In this document: in pieces, positions 8,979-17,101 of the stretch
Layout of the letters: each line of letters starts with the position of its first letter
Numbering within the stretch: the first letter of the stretch is position 1
DNA from: Candidatus Poribacteria bacterium
Lineage (GTDB): Bacteria > Poribacteria > WGA-4E > WGA-3G
Direction: 5' to 3'
Length of the DNA stretch: 54,410 nucleotides
NCBI GenBank assembly: GCA_012267415.1
Contig: JAAXGN010000147.1
Span: 1-54,410 of the forward strand
The notes under the pieces: model-generated
What the model saw: only the letters and a program-made list of their open reading frames with translations
Database searches by the model: none
What the model was told of the DNA's origin: nothing
Made by a program: the position numbers and the translations under genes

Positions 8979-10205
8979 TTATTCACCTATAACAACCCCG
9001 TAAGCACCGACAACTGCGCCTCTATGTCCGGATTGATAATGCAAATGTCTTTCACCGACAATGGGTTGTGAACTTTGTGCTTCAACAGAACCTCTGATGT
9101 TACCCATAGCTGCTTCGTCCACATCCGCGCAGCAACGCGGTTTTATCCTTCTATGAATCTGTCGTCTAACTTCTCCCTTTCTATTTCTGACGATGATATT
9201 AACCAAGGCATCCGCTTCTCCTACGTTGAGAAAACGGAACCAATCTCTTGCTCCACTTGCAACTTCAGGGAAGAATAACCTGAGTCCTACGTGTCCACCT
9301 TCTTCGGAAGCACCCGGCAAGTCAATAACTGCCGTTCCACTGTGCATGTGTCGTTCAGCGACAATCGGTTGATCACTACGTACAAGGATTGAGGATTTGA
9401 TCTTAATGTCTTCCATCTTTGGCATCCAGCACTCATAGGGATCTATTTCGCGTTCCATTGTTGTTACAGGTTCACCTGTTCCATCGTCATGCGCGATCAT
9501 TGTTACCTGTCCGCTTTCTCTACCGACATTGACAATAACCGCCCAGTCTTGCCATGCGGGCCCCACTTCGGGAAAATAGAGTGTTCGCGGTGCATCAGAG
9601 ATAACTTGTCCGTATTGTCCTACGCACGTTTTGCCTCCTTGATAATGTAGATGTCGTTCACCCACAATGGGCTGCGTGCTTTGCACTTCCAGTGTTCCTT
9701 GTATATTTCCCATTATGCCTTCGGCAATATCCCAACAACAGAACGGTTTAATAGCATGGTGATGTTGTCTGCTAATGTCCCCGCGCCGATTCCGGACAAT
9801 GATATTCACCAAGGCATCTGCCTCACCAACGTTCAAGAAACGGAACCAATCTAATGCGCCTGGAACCAATTCTGGAAAGAAAAGTCTTAGTCCCACAGTC
9901 TCATATTCTTCCGCTGCACCGACAAAATCAAGAATGTTTGTTTTGTTGTGCATGTGTCGCTCTGCCACGAGCGGCTCATCTGCTGATATCTGCATTGAAC
10001 AGTTCTCTCTTATTGCTTCTACATTCGGTGTCCAGCATTCAAAAGGTGAAATCTCTTTCTCATCTGACCAAACCGGCTGTCCGTTTGCAGCATTTCTTGC
10101 TATTGCATTCACACGAGTCTCTTCAGTGCCAACGTTGATAACTTGAACCCAGTCTTCCCACTGCGGTCCCACCTCTGGAAAATATAAAGTTGTTGCAAGT
10201 GCCAT
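8979..10205 (-). CDS. Four-repeat beta-rich protein (DUF5719-like repeats)
   Basis: 408 residues made of four units of about 100 residues in an A-B-A-B order: units start near 7, 107, 209 and 311 with [LF]xFPExxxxxxDW, carry [FV]xNVG, and end with QPIV[AG]ERH[ML]H. The DW...N.G...PIVAER pattern resembles the repeats of DUF5719 and related actinobacterial surface proteins, but those are secreted, and here there is no signal peptide. RBS GGGAG before the ATG. Conserved His pairs (H84/H86, H185/H187 and their equivalents) could bind metal. Linked to an SDR enzyme in one operon. Function unknown. Confidence 0.7.
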   Translation of the reverse strand: MALATTLYFPEVGPQWEDWVQVINVGTEETRVNAIARNAANGQPVWSDEKEISPFECWTPNVEAIRENCSMQISADEPLVAERHMHNKTNILDFVGAAEEYETVGLRLFFPELVPGALDWFRFLNVGEADALVNIIVRNRRGDISRQHHHAIKPFCCWDIAEGIMGNIQGTLEVQSTQPIVGERHLHYQGGKTCVGQYGQVISDAPRTLYFPEVGPAWQDWAVIVNVGRESGQVTMIAHDDGTGEPVTTMEREIDPYECWMPKMEDIKIKSSILVRSDQPIVAERHMHSGTAVIDLPGASEEGGHVGLRLFFPEVASGARDWFRFLNVGEADALVNIIVRNRKGEVRRQIHRRIKPRCCADVDEAAMGNIRGSVEAQSSQPIVGERHLHYQSGHRGAVVGAYGVVIGE

Positions 10206-10242
10206 CTGTTTCTCCCTTGTTATTTTACTACGTTTTTGTACA

Positions 10243-10262
10243 TGATATAATCTGATATATCA
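10243..10262. promoter_or_regulatory. Inverted repeat upstream of the 10205 operon (possible operator)
   Basis: TGATATA and TATATCA separated by six bases, 38-57 nt before the ATG of the minus-strand gene. The placement fits an operator or the -10 region of its promoter. No further support. Confidence 0.35.
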
Positions 10263-10391
10263 CATACAATTTTAACCTAATCTTTGCTTATATTCCACTT
10301 AATTTGTTGTATGAGATGGTAGGTGTATTTTCAATGCAGACAGTTCAGTGACGAAAACCATATGCACCATAAGCGTCAAATTAGCAACACA

Positions 10392-10503
10392 CCAGGCCGG
10401 TAGGTGCGATATCCTTATCGCACCGAATTAGTCCCAACCCAGTTCCATATAAGGTTTTCGCATAGGATCCGGTGCGATAAGGATATCGCACCTACCGGCC
10501 TGG
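10392..10503. repeat. 33-bp perfect inverted repeat with nested hairpins
   Basis: 10392-10424 is an exact reverse complement of 10471-10503, with 46 bp between. Each arm itself contains an 8-bp hairpin (GGTGCGAT/ATCGCACC). It lies in the 468-bp gap between divergent genes. Looks like a REP/MITE-type unit; no coding capacity. Confidence 0.85.
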
Positions 10504-10544
10504 GATTATTATTGGTTTCGTATTCTCCTTAAATTGATGCCTAT

Positions 10545-10566
10545 GGTGATTAAAACTTACGCACCC
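10545..10566 (-). repeat. Solo copy of the GGGTGTGTAAAG terminal motif
   Basis: Read on the minus strand it gives GGGTGCGTAAGTTTTAATCA, a diverged copy of the terminal motif of the elements at 31149, 41202, 49289 and 54159. The preceding bases (CTATGGTGA) also match the right end of the 49289 element (ATATGGTGA). Its outer edge is 16 nt before the -35 box at 10583. I see no clear left partner. Confidence 0.6.
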
Positions 10567-10582
10567 GTAGATTATTTTCCTA

Positions 10583-10611
10583 TTGACATATATTAAAGTT
10601 CTGTGTATTAT
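10583..10611 (+). promoter_or_regulatory. Sigma70 promoter for the discoidin-like gene
   Basis: TTGACA at 10583-10588, TATTAT at 10606-10611, spacing 17. The predicted start near 10618 leaves a leader of about 55 nt that contains a hairpin. Confidence 0.78.
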
Positions 10612-10626
10612 ATAGGTACTAAGCAC

Positions 10627-10650
10627 GAAACTCACGTAAAAGTGAGTTTC
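10627..10650 (+). promoter_or_regulatory. Leader hairpin (9-bp stem) before 10674
   Basis: GAAACTCAC (10627-10635) and GTGAGTTTC (10642-10650) pair around GTAAAA in the 5' leader, followed by ATTTCT. It could be a weak attenuator or an mRNA-stabilising 5' stem-loop. Confidence 0.5.
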
Positions 10651-10673
10651 ATTTCTATAGGAGTTTTAACATT

Positions 10674-11351
10674 ATGAAACTTATGTTTACAATAGCAGGA
10701 ATTGTGTTGATGGTAGTCTGTTTGTCTATCAACACGAACGACTTAGCATACGCTGAGCAAGATTTGGGAACAGGAACGGGATCACTTATTGGTGGTGACC
10801 TAACCGACCCAGAAGACGATGGTAACCCTGAAGCAGATGAGGGTTACAACGCGAAGTTCTCAGCCAGCAATGAACCCGGTTTCGCGGGTGGTGAAAATGC
10901 GTTTAACGTCTTTGATAACCAACTTGGCGGCGGTAATGCCAAATGGTGCTGAGGGTTTGCAACCCTTCCGGCGGAAGGTATACATGTGACAGCTGAGTTT
11001 GAAGAGGCTTATGCACTGACACACTTCACTGTATCTTCAGCGAACGATGTTCCTAATAGAGATCCTATAGTGTGGGAAATTCAAGGGTCGAACGATGGTG
11101 AGGATTTTACGACCATCTTTTCTCACGATGGAGATAGTTTCTGGGACCAGCGACTGCAAGTCATCCGTTTTGATGCTGGTGATGATTTTGACAAACCAAA
11201 AATCGGATATCGGTTCTTCCGATTTATTGCTTTTAAGACCGTTCAGCACTTTCAAATTGGCGAAATTGAATACTTTGGTGATACGAGTTTTCCCGTAGAC
11301 CCTAAAGCCAAGCTCACAACCACATGGGGAAGCATCAAAGACATCCGTTAA
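10674..11351 (+). pseudogene. Secreted discoidin (F5/8C)-like protein interrupted by in-frame TGA
   Basis: One reading frame, 226 codons, with a single TGA at 10950-10952. Before it: signal peptide ending near AYA, then the start of a jelly-roll domain (ENAFNVFDNQ...NAKWC). After it, in the same frame: GFATLPAEG, then a typical discoidin core with VTAEFEEAYALTHF, SANDVPNRDPIVW and a closing FRFxxF...IGEIEYFG. The domain is intact apart from the stop. The stop follows a Cys codon, where a second Cys is common in such domains, so TGC/TGT to TGA is the simplest change. Two short hairpins lie just after the TGA (see findings). Either a nonsense allele or recoded; on present evidence I call it broken. 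Confidence 0.7.
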
Positions 11352-11373
11352 ACACAAATTTCGGTGCTTTTCT

Positions 11374-11416
11374 AAATCGGCTTGAATCCAGTAGAACCTG
11401 GGTTTAAGCCGATTTT
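11374..11416. terminator. Terminator hairpin after the discoidin-like gene
   Basis: 11374-11391 pairs with 11398-11416 with two mismatches or wobbles, with A-runs on the left and T-runs on the right. It lies 22 nt after the TAA of the gene. Confidence 0.72.
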
Positions 11417-11493
11417 CATAACACATACAAAAAAGAAGTAGGCATTTTTTCAGAAACAAGCACCAGCAGTGCGAAAGGTATAGGAGGATATTG

Positions 11494-11781
11494 ATGGCAC
11501 GAAAAAAACTAACTGATACTGAGATTCAGAACAACTTGAAAGAACTTGACGGTTGGTCTGTAAAAAATGGTAAACTCCATAAAGAGTTCAAATTTGAGAA
11601 CTTCGTTGCAGCTTTCGGTTTTATGACACAACTTGCATTAATCGCTGAATCTATGAATCATCACCCAGAATGGTTTAATGTCTACAATCGTGTGACAATC
11701 GACATGATGACACACGATGCGGACGGGATAACAGCATTGGACATAGAATTCGCTGAACATGCAAATGCACTTGCTAAGTAA
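11494..11781 (+). CDS. 4a-hydroxytetrahydrobiopterin (pterin-4a-carbinolamine) dehydratase
   Basis: 95 residues, the normal size for PCD/PhhB, which dehydrates the 4a-carbinolamine formed by aromatic amino acid hydroxylases or acts in other pterin pathways. The family signature is present: NHHPEWxNVYNxVxIxxxTHDxxGITxxD, with the His pair and the THD motif. I chose the ATG at 11494 (AGGAGG six bases before) over the TTG at 11491. No hydroxylase gene lies nearby, so the partner enzyme is not indicated. Confidence 0.93.
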   Translation: MARKKLTDTEIQNNLKELDGWSVKNGKLHKEFKFENFVAAFGFMTQLALIAESMNHHPEWFNVYNRVTIDMMTHDADGITALDIEFAEHANALAK

Positions 11782-11813
11782 TAAATTCATTTTACTATCC
11801 TGAGTTTGATACA

Positions 11814-11871
11814 TGTAGCGCAAACTTTCCAGTTTGCGAAGATGTGCCACAAACTGAAAGTTTATGCTACA
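11814..11871. repeat. Imperfect inverted repeat, TGTAGC...GCTACA family
   Basis: 11814-11838 pairs imperfectly with 11848-11871. The right arm (CACAAACTGAAAGTTTATGC and on) recurs at 13118-13142 inside the 13061 element, so it is a dispersed unit. Confidence 0.6.
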
Positions 11872-12027
11872 ATTCACACCTCACGGATACGGAAATAGCG
11901 TGAGTGAATGCATCCGATATGATTTATCAAACTAACGTTTTACTATCCTTTTCTATTTATCTGTATCTAATAGAGGAACTTCTATGATTAAATGTTGAAT
12001 GATCTATACATATTATGGAGGATAGAA

Positions 12028-12474
12028 ATGAAATTTAAACCGATATATATTGCCATTTTGGCACTTGTTCTCATAAGCGGATGTGGCGGATGCAATTGGT
12101 TTCGCGAAGCAGGAGAAGTTGCTCAAGAAGAACTTGGTCCCAAAGAACTTCTTCGAAAATATGAATGGTTTAAAGACGCATCAAGTCAGCTGGACAAAAA
12201 ACAAGCAGACATCAAAGTCTACGAAAAACGCATCACATCAATGACAGAAAATTATGAAGACGTCCCACGCAATAAATGGGCGCGTGAAGATAGAGAACAA
12301 TATAATCTATGGGATTCAGAGGTCGCTGGGATTAAAGCAAGTTACAACACACTTGCTTCAGAATATAACGCACAGATGGCAAAAGTTAACTGGCGATTCG
12401 CCAATGTTGGACAATTGCCTGAAGGTGCAGAAGACCCACTGCCGCGCGAATTCAAACCATATCAAGAAGAATAG
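12028..12474 (+). CDS. Lipoprotein with coiled-coil region, unknown function
   Basis: 148 residues; type II signal with lipobox LISGC (Cys about 19), then a long charged helical region (about 30-120) and a Pro-rich C-terminus. Start chosen at ATG 12028 after GGAGG; the upstream ATG at 11992 would spoil the signal. Ten nt separate it from the next lipoprotein gene, so they form a two-gene envelope operon. Not a family I recognise. Confidence 0.78.
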   Translation: MKFKPIYIAILALVLISGCGGCNWFREAGEVAQEELGPKELLRKYEWFKDASSQLDKKQADIKVYEKRITSMTENYEDVPRNKWAREDREQYNLWDSEVAGIKASYNTLASEYNAQMAKVNWRFANVGQLPEGAEDPLPREFKPYQEE

Positions 12475-12483
12475 GAGTAGAAT

Positions 12484-13044
12484 ATGATTGTAAAAAGAAT
12501 CTGCTTGTTGACCATCTCAATCGGGATCATTTGTGCATTCAGCGGCTGTACTACACCCAGACAACCTGTAGCAAGTTCCGGCGTTAAACCGACTCAGGTT
12601 ACTGTACCCCTAAATGCCGAAGGTAGAACAATTGAACAAGAAAACATCAGAAATCGGCTGTTAATGGATAACAAAATTGGAAGCATCAAACATCTTTACG
12701 TTATTTCAGCCTATAGCGGACAGACACTCATTTATTCTACAGTGCAAGGAAAAGTGACAAGTAGCGGAAAACGATTGTCTCCTACATCTGTGGTTGTCGG
12801 CGCAAGTGGTGAACGTAGACGCCCGGGATTTGCTGCTGGATCAGCCGGAGACATGGTCACCGATGAGGTTGTACAGGATGATGGTAGTTACGGTTCCTCA
12901 ATCCCATACCTATATTGGTGGGATACGAAAGGTGTCTACCATCAACACTATATCTCTGGCGGACAAATTATACATATCTCAGATCAACCGGTCACTGTAA
13001 AAGGTATCATCATCGACATGACAGTAAAGGAAGTAAGCGAGTAA
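12484..13044 (+). CDS. Lipoprotein, unknown function
   Basis: 186 residues; lipobox FSGC (Cys about 22). The mature part has alternating hydrophobic strands, a Gly-rich middle (about 110-140) with an Arg cluster, and YLYWWDTKGVYHQHYISGG near 142-160, suggesting a beta-rich fold. Its RBS (AGGAG) begins in the stop codon of the preceding gene, so translation is probably coupled. No family recognised; likely partner of the 12028 lipoprotein. Confidence 0.78.
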   Translation: MIVKRICLLTISIGIICAFSGCTTPRQPVASSGVKPTQVTVPLNAEGRTIEQENIRNRLLMDNKIGSIKHLYVISAYSGQTLIYSTVQGKVTSSGKRLSPTSVVVGASGERRRPGFAAGSAGDMVTDEVVQDDGSYGSSIPYLYWWDTKGVYHQHYISGGQIIHISDQPVTVKGIIIDMTVKEVSE

Positions 13045-13060
13045 TTCACACGTTAACTTA

Positions 13061-13172
13061 TACCATTTCTAAAAAATGATACTCCATTGCCAATTTTGTG
13101 AGAGTAATCTGATTCGGCACAAACTAAAAGTTTATGCTACAATTTTAACCATATTTTCAATTGGAAATGGTA
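13061..13172. mobile_element. Small MITE-like element with 9-bp terminal inverted repeats and TTA duplication
   Basis: TACCATTTC (13061-13069) and GAAATGGTA (13164-13172) are exact inverted ends; TTA directly flanks both sides (13058-13060 and 13173-13175). The 112-bp interior carries the CACAAACT...GCTACA unit also seen at 11848-11871 and no gene. It ends 14 nt before the M48 start codon, so it may carry that gene's transcription start. Confidence 0.65.
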
Positions 13173-13186
13173 TTAGATAGGATGTA

Positions 13187-14470
13187 ATGGCACAAACCAG
13201 TATTATTTTAATTGCAGGACTCTTTTTTCTGATTCGCTATGAACCTACCGAATTAGACACAGAGGTCAATAGGTCAGCAATAGTTTTGTGGGTTTGTCTA
13301 ATCACACTTATACCTATTCTACTTGCCTATCTCACGCGGAGATGGGCAAAATTACGTGTTACCATTGTTTTTGAAGTATTGAGCCTAATAGGTTTGGTCT
13401 GCACGCTATATCTATTGCACCTACCAGGTTTTGTTAATGAACAGTTTGCTTTCTTAGAACCTGTTCATCATTCACGCGAGATTCTGCCTTTTATACCTTT
13501 TTTTGTGAGTCTCCTGGGTATCCGTTTCGTCATGTATGATGGGCCCCGCAAAAGTATGGAACAGAGATGGGAGTATCTTGGTTTCAGTTTTCGAATGTTG
13601 CTCCTACCACTGTTTCCGATGTTATTTATTAGTGCTGTTCTGGATTTCACACACCTATTTCCCGAACAGATAGCAGCTTATGTCGGTTTAGCACTTTTGC
13701 TCCCAATAATTTTGCTTCCATTCATCTTTGCCCCTCTATTGATGCAGTTTCTATGGAAGACAGAACCGCTAACAGACACAGTATTGAAACAGAAACTACA
13801 ACGTCTGACAGACCGGAGTGGTATGAAATACAGGGATATCGGTGTATGGCAAACGGGAAGTCTATCTATTGCGAATGCCGCTGTTGCGGGGATAATTCCA
13901 CGCAACCGTAAAGTCTTTATAACGGATACACTCTTGCACAATTTCCCTGATGAACAGATTGAGACAATTGTAGCACATGAAATTGGTCATATCCGTCATA
14001 AGCACTTGCTTGTCTCTACCGTACTTGTACTCGGTTATCTATTAAGCTCGGTTATCTTCTATCAGTTGGTCATGGAACCCCTCCAGGAACCTCTTGAGGG
14101 ATTTCCTATTCTCTTATCCATTATTTCCATACTCTTTTTTGTGTTATATTTTAAGGTTCTCTATAATTTCCTATCACGACGTTTTGAACATCAAGCAGAT
14201 TTATACGCTGTGGATCTGACAGATAACCAGGAAGCATTCAAGTCTGCATTAGAGAATCTCAGTAGTTTCAGCTCGCTATCTAAACCTATCCGTTTTATAC
14301 TTGAATTATTTGAAACCCATCCATCTCTTGAACGAAGACTATCATTTCTGAATAGAACAGATAAAGGGGAGAAATCCGTTCATAGATATAGAAAGTGTTT
14401 GTTGGAAGTAAAGGTATTGATAGTTTCAATTCCTGTCCTGATTTTCCTCATTTATCTCATGTTTAGATAA
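13187..14470 (+). CDS. M48-family membrane zinc metalloprotease
   Basis: 427 residues with an N-terminal block of five or six membrane helices, then the M48 catalytic domain: HEIGH at 264-268 and the third ligand Glu334 in SRRFEHQAD. Two further helices (about 272-292 and 305-325) lie between, as in Ste24/HtpX relatives. Such enzymes degrade or process membrane proteins. The long N-terminal membrane part is closer to Ste24 than to the shorter HtpX. RBS AGGATG 4 nt before the ATG is modest. Confidence 0.87.
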   Translation: MAQTSIILIAGLFFLIRYEPTELDTEVNRSAIVLWVCLITLIPILLAYLTRRWAKLRVTIVFEVLSLIGLVCTLYLLHLPGFVNEQFAFLEPVHHSREILPFIPFFVSLLGIRFVMYDGPRKSMEQRWEYLGFSFRMLLLPLFPMLFISAVLDFTHLFPEQIAAYVGLALLLPIILLPFIFAPLLMQFLWKTEPLTDTVLKQKLQRLTDRSGMKYRDIGVWQTGSLSIANAAVAGIIPRNRKVFITDTLLHNFPDEQIETIVAHEIGHIRHKHLLVSTVLVLGYLLSSVIFYQLVMEPLQEPLEGFPILLSIISILFFVLYFKVLYNFLSRRFEHQADLYAVDLTDNQEAFKSALENLSSFSSLSKPIRFILELFETHPSLERRLSFLNRTDKGEKSVHRYRKCLLEVKVLIVSIPVLIFLIYLMFR

Positions 14471-14498
14471 CACATTTCCTTATTAAGGTGGTAAGAAT

Positions 14499-15578
14499 AT
14501 GAATCAGAAGATTTATCGTGCAGCAGCAATTGGACATACCGGTGCTGGTAACTATGGACATGGACTACATACTGCATATCAGAATATAGAAAACGTAGAT
14601 TTCATCGCCATCTCCGACCCTGATGAATCGGGAAGGGCAAAAGCCGTGGAAGAATCAGGAGCAGAACGCGGCTACGCTGATTATCGTGAGATGTTAGATA
14701 AAGAATCTTTAGATATAGTGAGTGTGTGTCCACGTTGGGTGACAGAACATCTTGATATGGTAACCGCTTGTCTTGAAGCGGGTTGTAGTGTCTACTGCGA
14801 AAAACCGATGACAGGTACCCTTGCCGAGGGAGACAGTATCGTGGAGACAGCAAAACGGAACAGGCTAAAAGTTGCAGTTGCACACCAAGCAGTCTACTTA
14901 CCAGCAACGCACACAATCAAGCAGATGCTCAACGATGGTAAGATTGGTACAGTGCATGCCATCTATGCAAGCGGAAAACAGGATAGACGTGGTGGCGGTG
15001 AGGATATGATCGTCCTTGGGACACATCTCTTCAATATGATGCGCTTCTTCGTAGGTGATGTAGATTGGATGCAATCCCACGTTTCCATTGACGGTAAAGA
15101 GGTATCTTATGGGGATGACCACGAACCGACTGAACCCGTTGGTCCCGTAGCGGGGGATTGCATAAATAGTTATTTTGCTTTCAAGAGCGGGGTTTCAGGT
15201 TTCTTCCAATCGAGACGGGATCAGGGTGGACCGGGTAGATACGGCATGGAGATTGTTGGTAGTGAAGGTACTTTCTCTCTCCGGAGTGATGTGGCAAATA
15301 GGCTGATGGTTTATCCGCATCCTGTCATAGTACCCTCAAATGCTGACCAGCAGTGGGAAGCAATTGATCTTGACGACACACCCTTCTTCAAAGGTAATGA
15401 ACTGGCGATCTTTGATCTGATTGATGCGATAGAGAACGACAGAAAACCTATCTCCGCAGCTGAGGACGCAGTCGCTGCATTAGAGATGATACTGGGTGCC
15501 TACGAGTCGCAGCTGACCGGACAACGGGTTCCTTTCCCCATTGCAAATCGTGAACATCCGTTGAGTCGGAGTGCTTAA
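14499..15578 (+). CDS. Gfo/Idh/MocA-family oxidoreductase
   Basis: 359 residues. N-terminal Rossmann fold with GHTGAGNYG at about 9-17 and the family's CEKPM motif near residue 98-102, then the alpha/beta substrate domain. These enzymes oxidise or reduce sugars, inositols and their acids with NAD(P). No substrate call is possible. It lies 28 nt after the protease gene with RBS AAGGTGG. Confidence 0.88.
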   Translation: MNQKIYRAAAIGHTGAGNYGHGLHTAYQNIENVDFIAISDPDESGRAKAVEESGAERGYADYREMLDKESLDIVSVCPRWVTEHLDMVTACLEAGCSVYCEKPMTGTLAEGDSIVETAKRNRLKVAVAHQAVYLPATHTIKQMLNDGKIGTVHAIYASGKQDRRGGGEDMIVLGTHLFNMMRFFVGDVDWMQSHVSIDGKEVSYGDDHEPTEPVGPVAGDCINSYFAFKSGVSGFFQSRRDQGGPGRYGMEIVGSEGTFSLRSDVANRLMVYPHPVIVPSNADQQWEAIDLDDTPFFKGNELAIFDLIDAIENDRKPISAAEDAVAALEMILGAYESQLTGQRVPFPIANREHPLSRSA

Positions 15579-15606
15579 GCAATTGCAGAGTGGCAGATTG
15601 AGTGCC

Positions 15607-15635
15607 TTGACAATGGCATTATTGTAAGGTATAAT
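15607..15635 (+). promoter_or_regulatory. Perfect-consensus sigma70 promoter
   Basis: TTGACA at 15607-15612 and TATAAT at 15630-15635, spacing 17: an exact consensus promoter 36 nt before the antitoxin-like gene. The strongest-looking promoter in the window. Confidence 0.88.
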
Positions 15636-15671
15636 ATAACTTAATCTGAGATTATACACAAGGAGCTATTC

Positions 15672-15974
15672 ATGGAAAAAATACAGTCTTTCAAGATACA
15701 TGATAGAGAATACGAAACTACCTATACTGCTAACATCCGAGAAAACGGAGATGGTTGGATCGGATGGATACAGGAACATCCTAAGGTGAAGTGTGAAGAT
15801 ACCACGATAGATGCACTTTTGAAATCGCTTGAGCACACACTTTATGAAACTTTGGAGGCAGATTGGAAAGCATGGGATAAGCAGTTAGAAGAAGATATCA
15901 AAGCAGGAAAACTTGATAAAATGTCCGATAAGGCAATTGAGGATTTGCATGCAGGAAGGTGTAAGGATCTATAA
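15672..15974 (+). CDS. Orphan antitoxin-like protein (HicB-like N-terminus, ParD/RelB-type tail)
   Basis: 100 residues. Residues about 10-60 (GDGWIGWIQEHP...TTIDALLKSLEHTLYETLE) resemble the HicB antitoxin fold. The tail WDKQLEEDIKAGKLD...GRCKDL matches the antitoxin encoded at 28637 (WDQEIKDDSESGKLD...GTLKDL), the part that normally wraps the toxin. RBS AAGGAG. No toxin follows: in the 39 nt before dusB one frame reads SFWVLLNNP, faintly like a ParE/RelE N-terminus, which may be a remnant. Probably an orphan left after toxin loss, or a regulator. Confidence 0.65.
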   Translation: MEKIQSFKIHDREYETTYTANIRENGDGWIGWIQEHPKVKCEDTTIDALLKSLEHTLYETLEADWKAWDKQLEEDIKAGKLDKMSDKAIEDLHAGRCKDL

Positions 15975-16013
15975 AGCAAATCAGTCTTTTTGGGTACTTT
16001 TAAATAATCCACT

Positions 16014-17039
16014 ATGCTAACAATCGGAAACCTGAACATTCAAAATTTCCCACTGCTACTGGCACCTATGGAAGATGTCAGTGATCCGCCTTTTCGCGCC
16101 GTCTGCAAAGAGAACGGTGCAGACCTGATGTATACAGAATTCATCTCCTCAGAGGCACTCATCCGGGACGCTGCAAGAAGCGTTGCGAAATTAGACATCT
16201 TTGAATACGAAAAACCGATCGGTATTCAGATATTTGGACATGATATTGAAGTTATGCGAGAATCTGTTGAAATCACTGAACGCGTCCAACCCGACATTAT
16301 TGACATCAACTATGGATGTCCAGTGAAAAAGGTAACATGCAAAGGTGCAGGTGCTGGAATTCTTCAAGATATACCCAAAATGGTTAAGATGACTGCTGAA
16401 ATGGTGAAAGCTACATCACTACCGGTTACTGTAAAGACACGTTTAGGTTGGGACGATAACACTAAATACATCGTTGAAGTAGCAGAACGACTCCAAGATG
16501 TTGGTATCCATGCAATCGCAATCCACGGTAGGACACGAAAACAGATGTATAAAGGGGATGCCGACTGGACACTCATCGGCAAAATCAAAGACAATCCACG
16601 CATGCATATACCCGTTTTTGGTAACGGAGATGTAGATAGTCCTCAAAAGGCGAAGAGAATGCGTAAACAATTTGGGGTAGATGGCATAATGATTGGACGT
16701 GCTGCAATTGGAAATCCGTGGATTTTCAATGAAATAAAACACTACTTTGCTACAGGTGAACTACTCCCCGCACCAACTATTGACGAACGTATCGCTGTCT
16801 ATAGAAAACATTTAGACTTTTCTATTAAGTGGAAGGGGTTAAAACTCGGATTGCTTGAGATGCGTAGACATTATACGAACTACTTTAAAGGTATTCCTCA
16901 TGTCAAACCGTTTCGCACCCGACTTGTAACATGCGATAGTTATGATGGCGTGTTAAGTATCGTGGAAGAACTACGACAGCATGCATACCGAGCTGAAAAA
17001 CATAGATACCATTTTGCTTATGACCCTATACGCAGTTGA
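16014..17039 (+). CDS. dusB: tRNA-dihydrouridine synthase (DusB type)
   Basis: 341 residues, the usual Dus length. FMN-dependent TIM barrel that reduces uridines in tRNA D-loops with NADPH. APMEDVSDPPFR at about 17-28, DINYGCPVKKV with catalytic Cys102, KTRLGW, HGRTRKQMYKG, GNGDV and GIMIGRAA are all present. The C-terminal helical domain is complete. No good Shine-Dalgarno precedes the ATG. Confidence 0.95.
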   Translation: MLTIGNLNIQNFPLLLAPMEDVSDPPFRAVCKENGADLMYTEFISSEALIRDAARSVAKLDIFEYEKPIGIQIFGHDIEVMRESVEITERVQPDIIDINYGCPVKKVTCKGAGAGILQDIPKMVKMTAEMVKATSLPVTVKTRLGWDDNTKYIVEVAERLQDVGIHAIAIHGRTRKQMYKGDADWTLIGKIKDNPRMHIPVFGNGDVDSPQKAKRMRKQFGVDGIMIGRAAIGNPWIFNEIKHYFATGELLPAPTIDERIAVYRKHLDFSIKWKGLKLGLLEMRRHYTNYFKGIPHVKPFRTRLVTCDSYDGVLSIVEELRQHAYRAEKHRYHFAYDPIRS

Positions 17040-17101
17040 ATTCATTTGACTTAAAATGTACAAATCTATATTATTTATCTAAAACTAAACAAGGACTTCG
17101 T

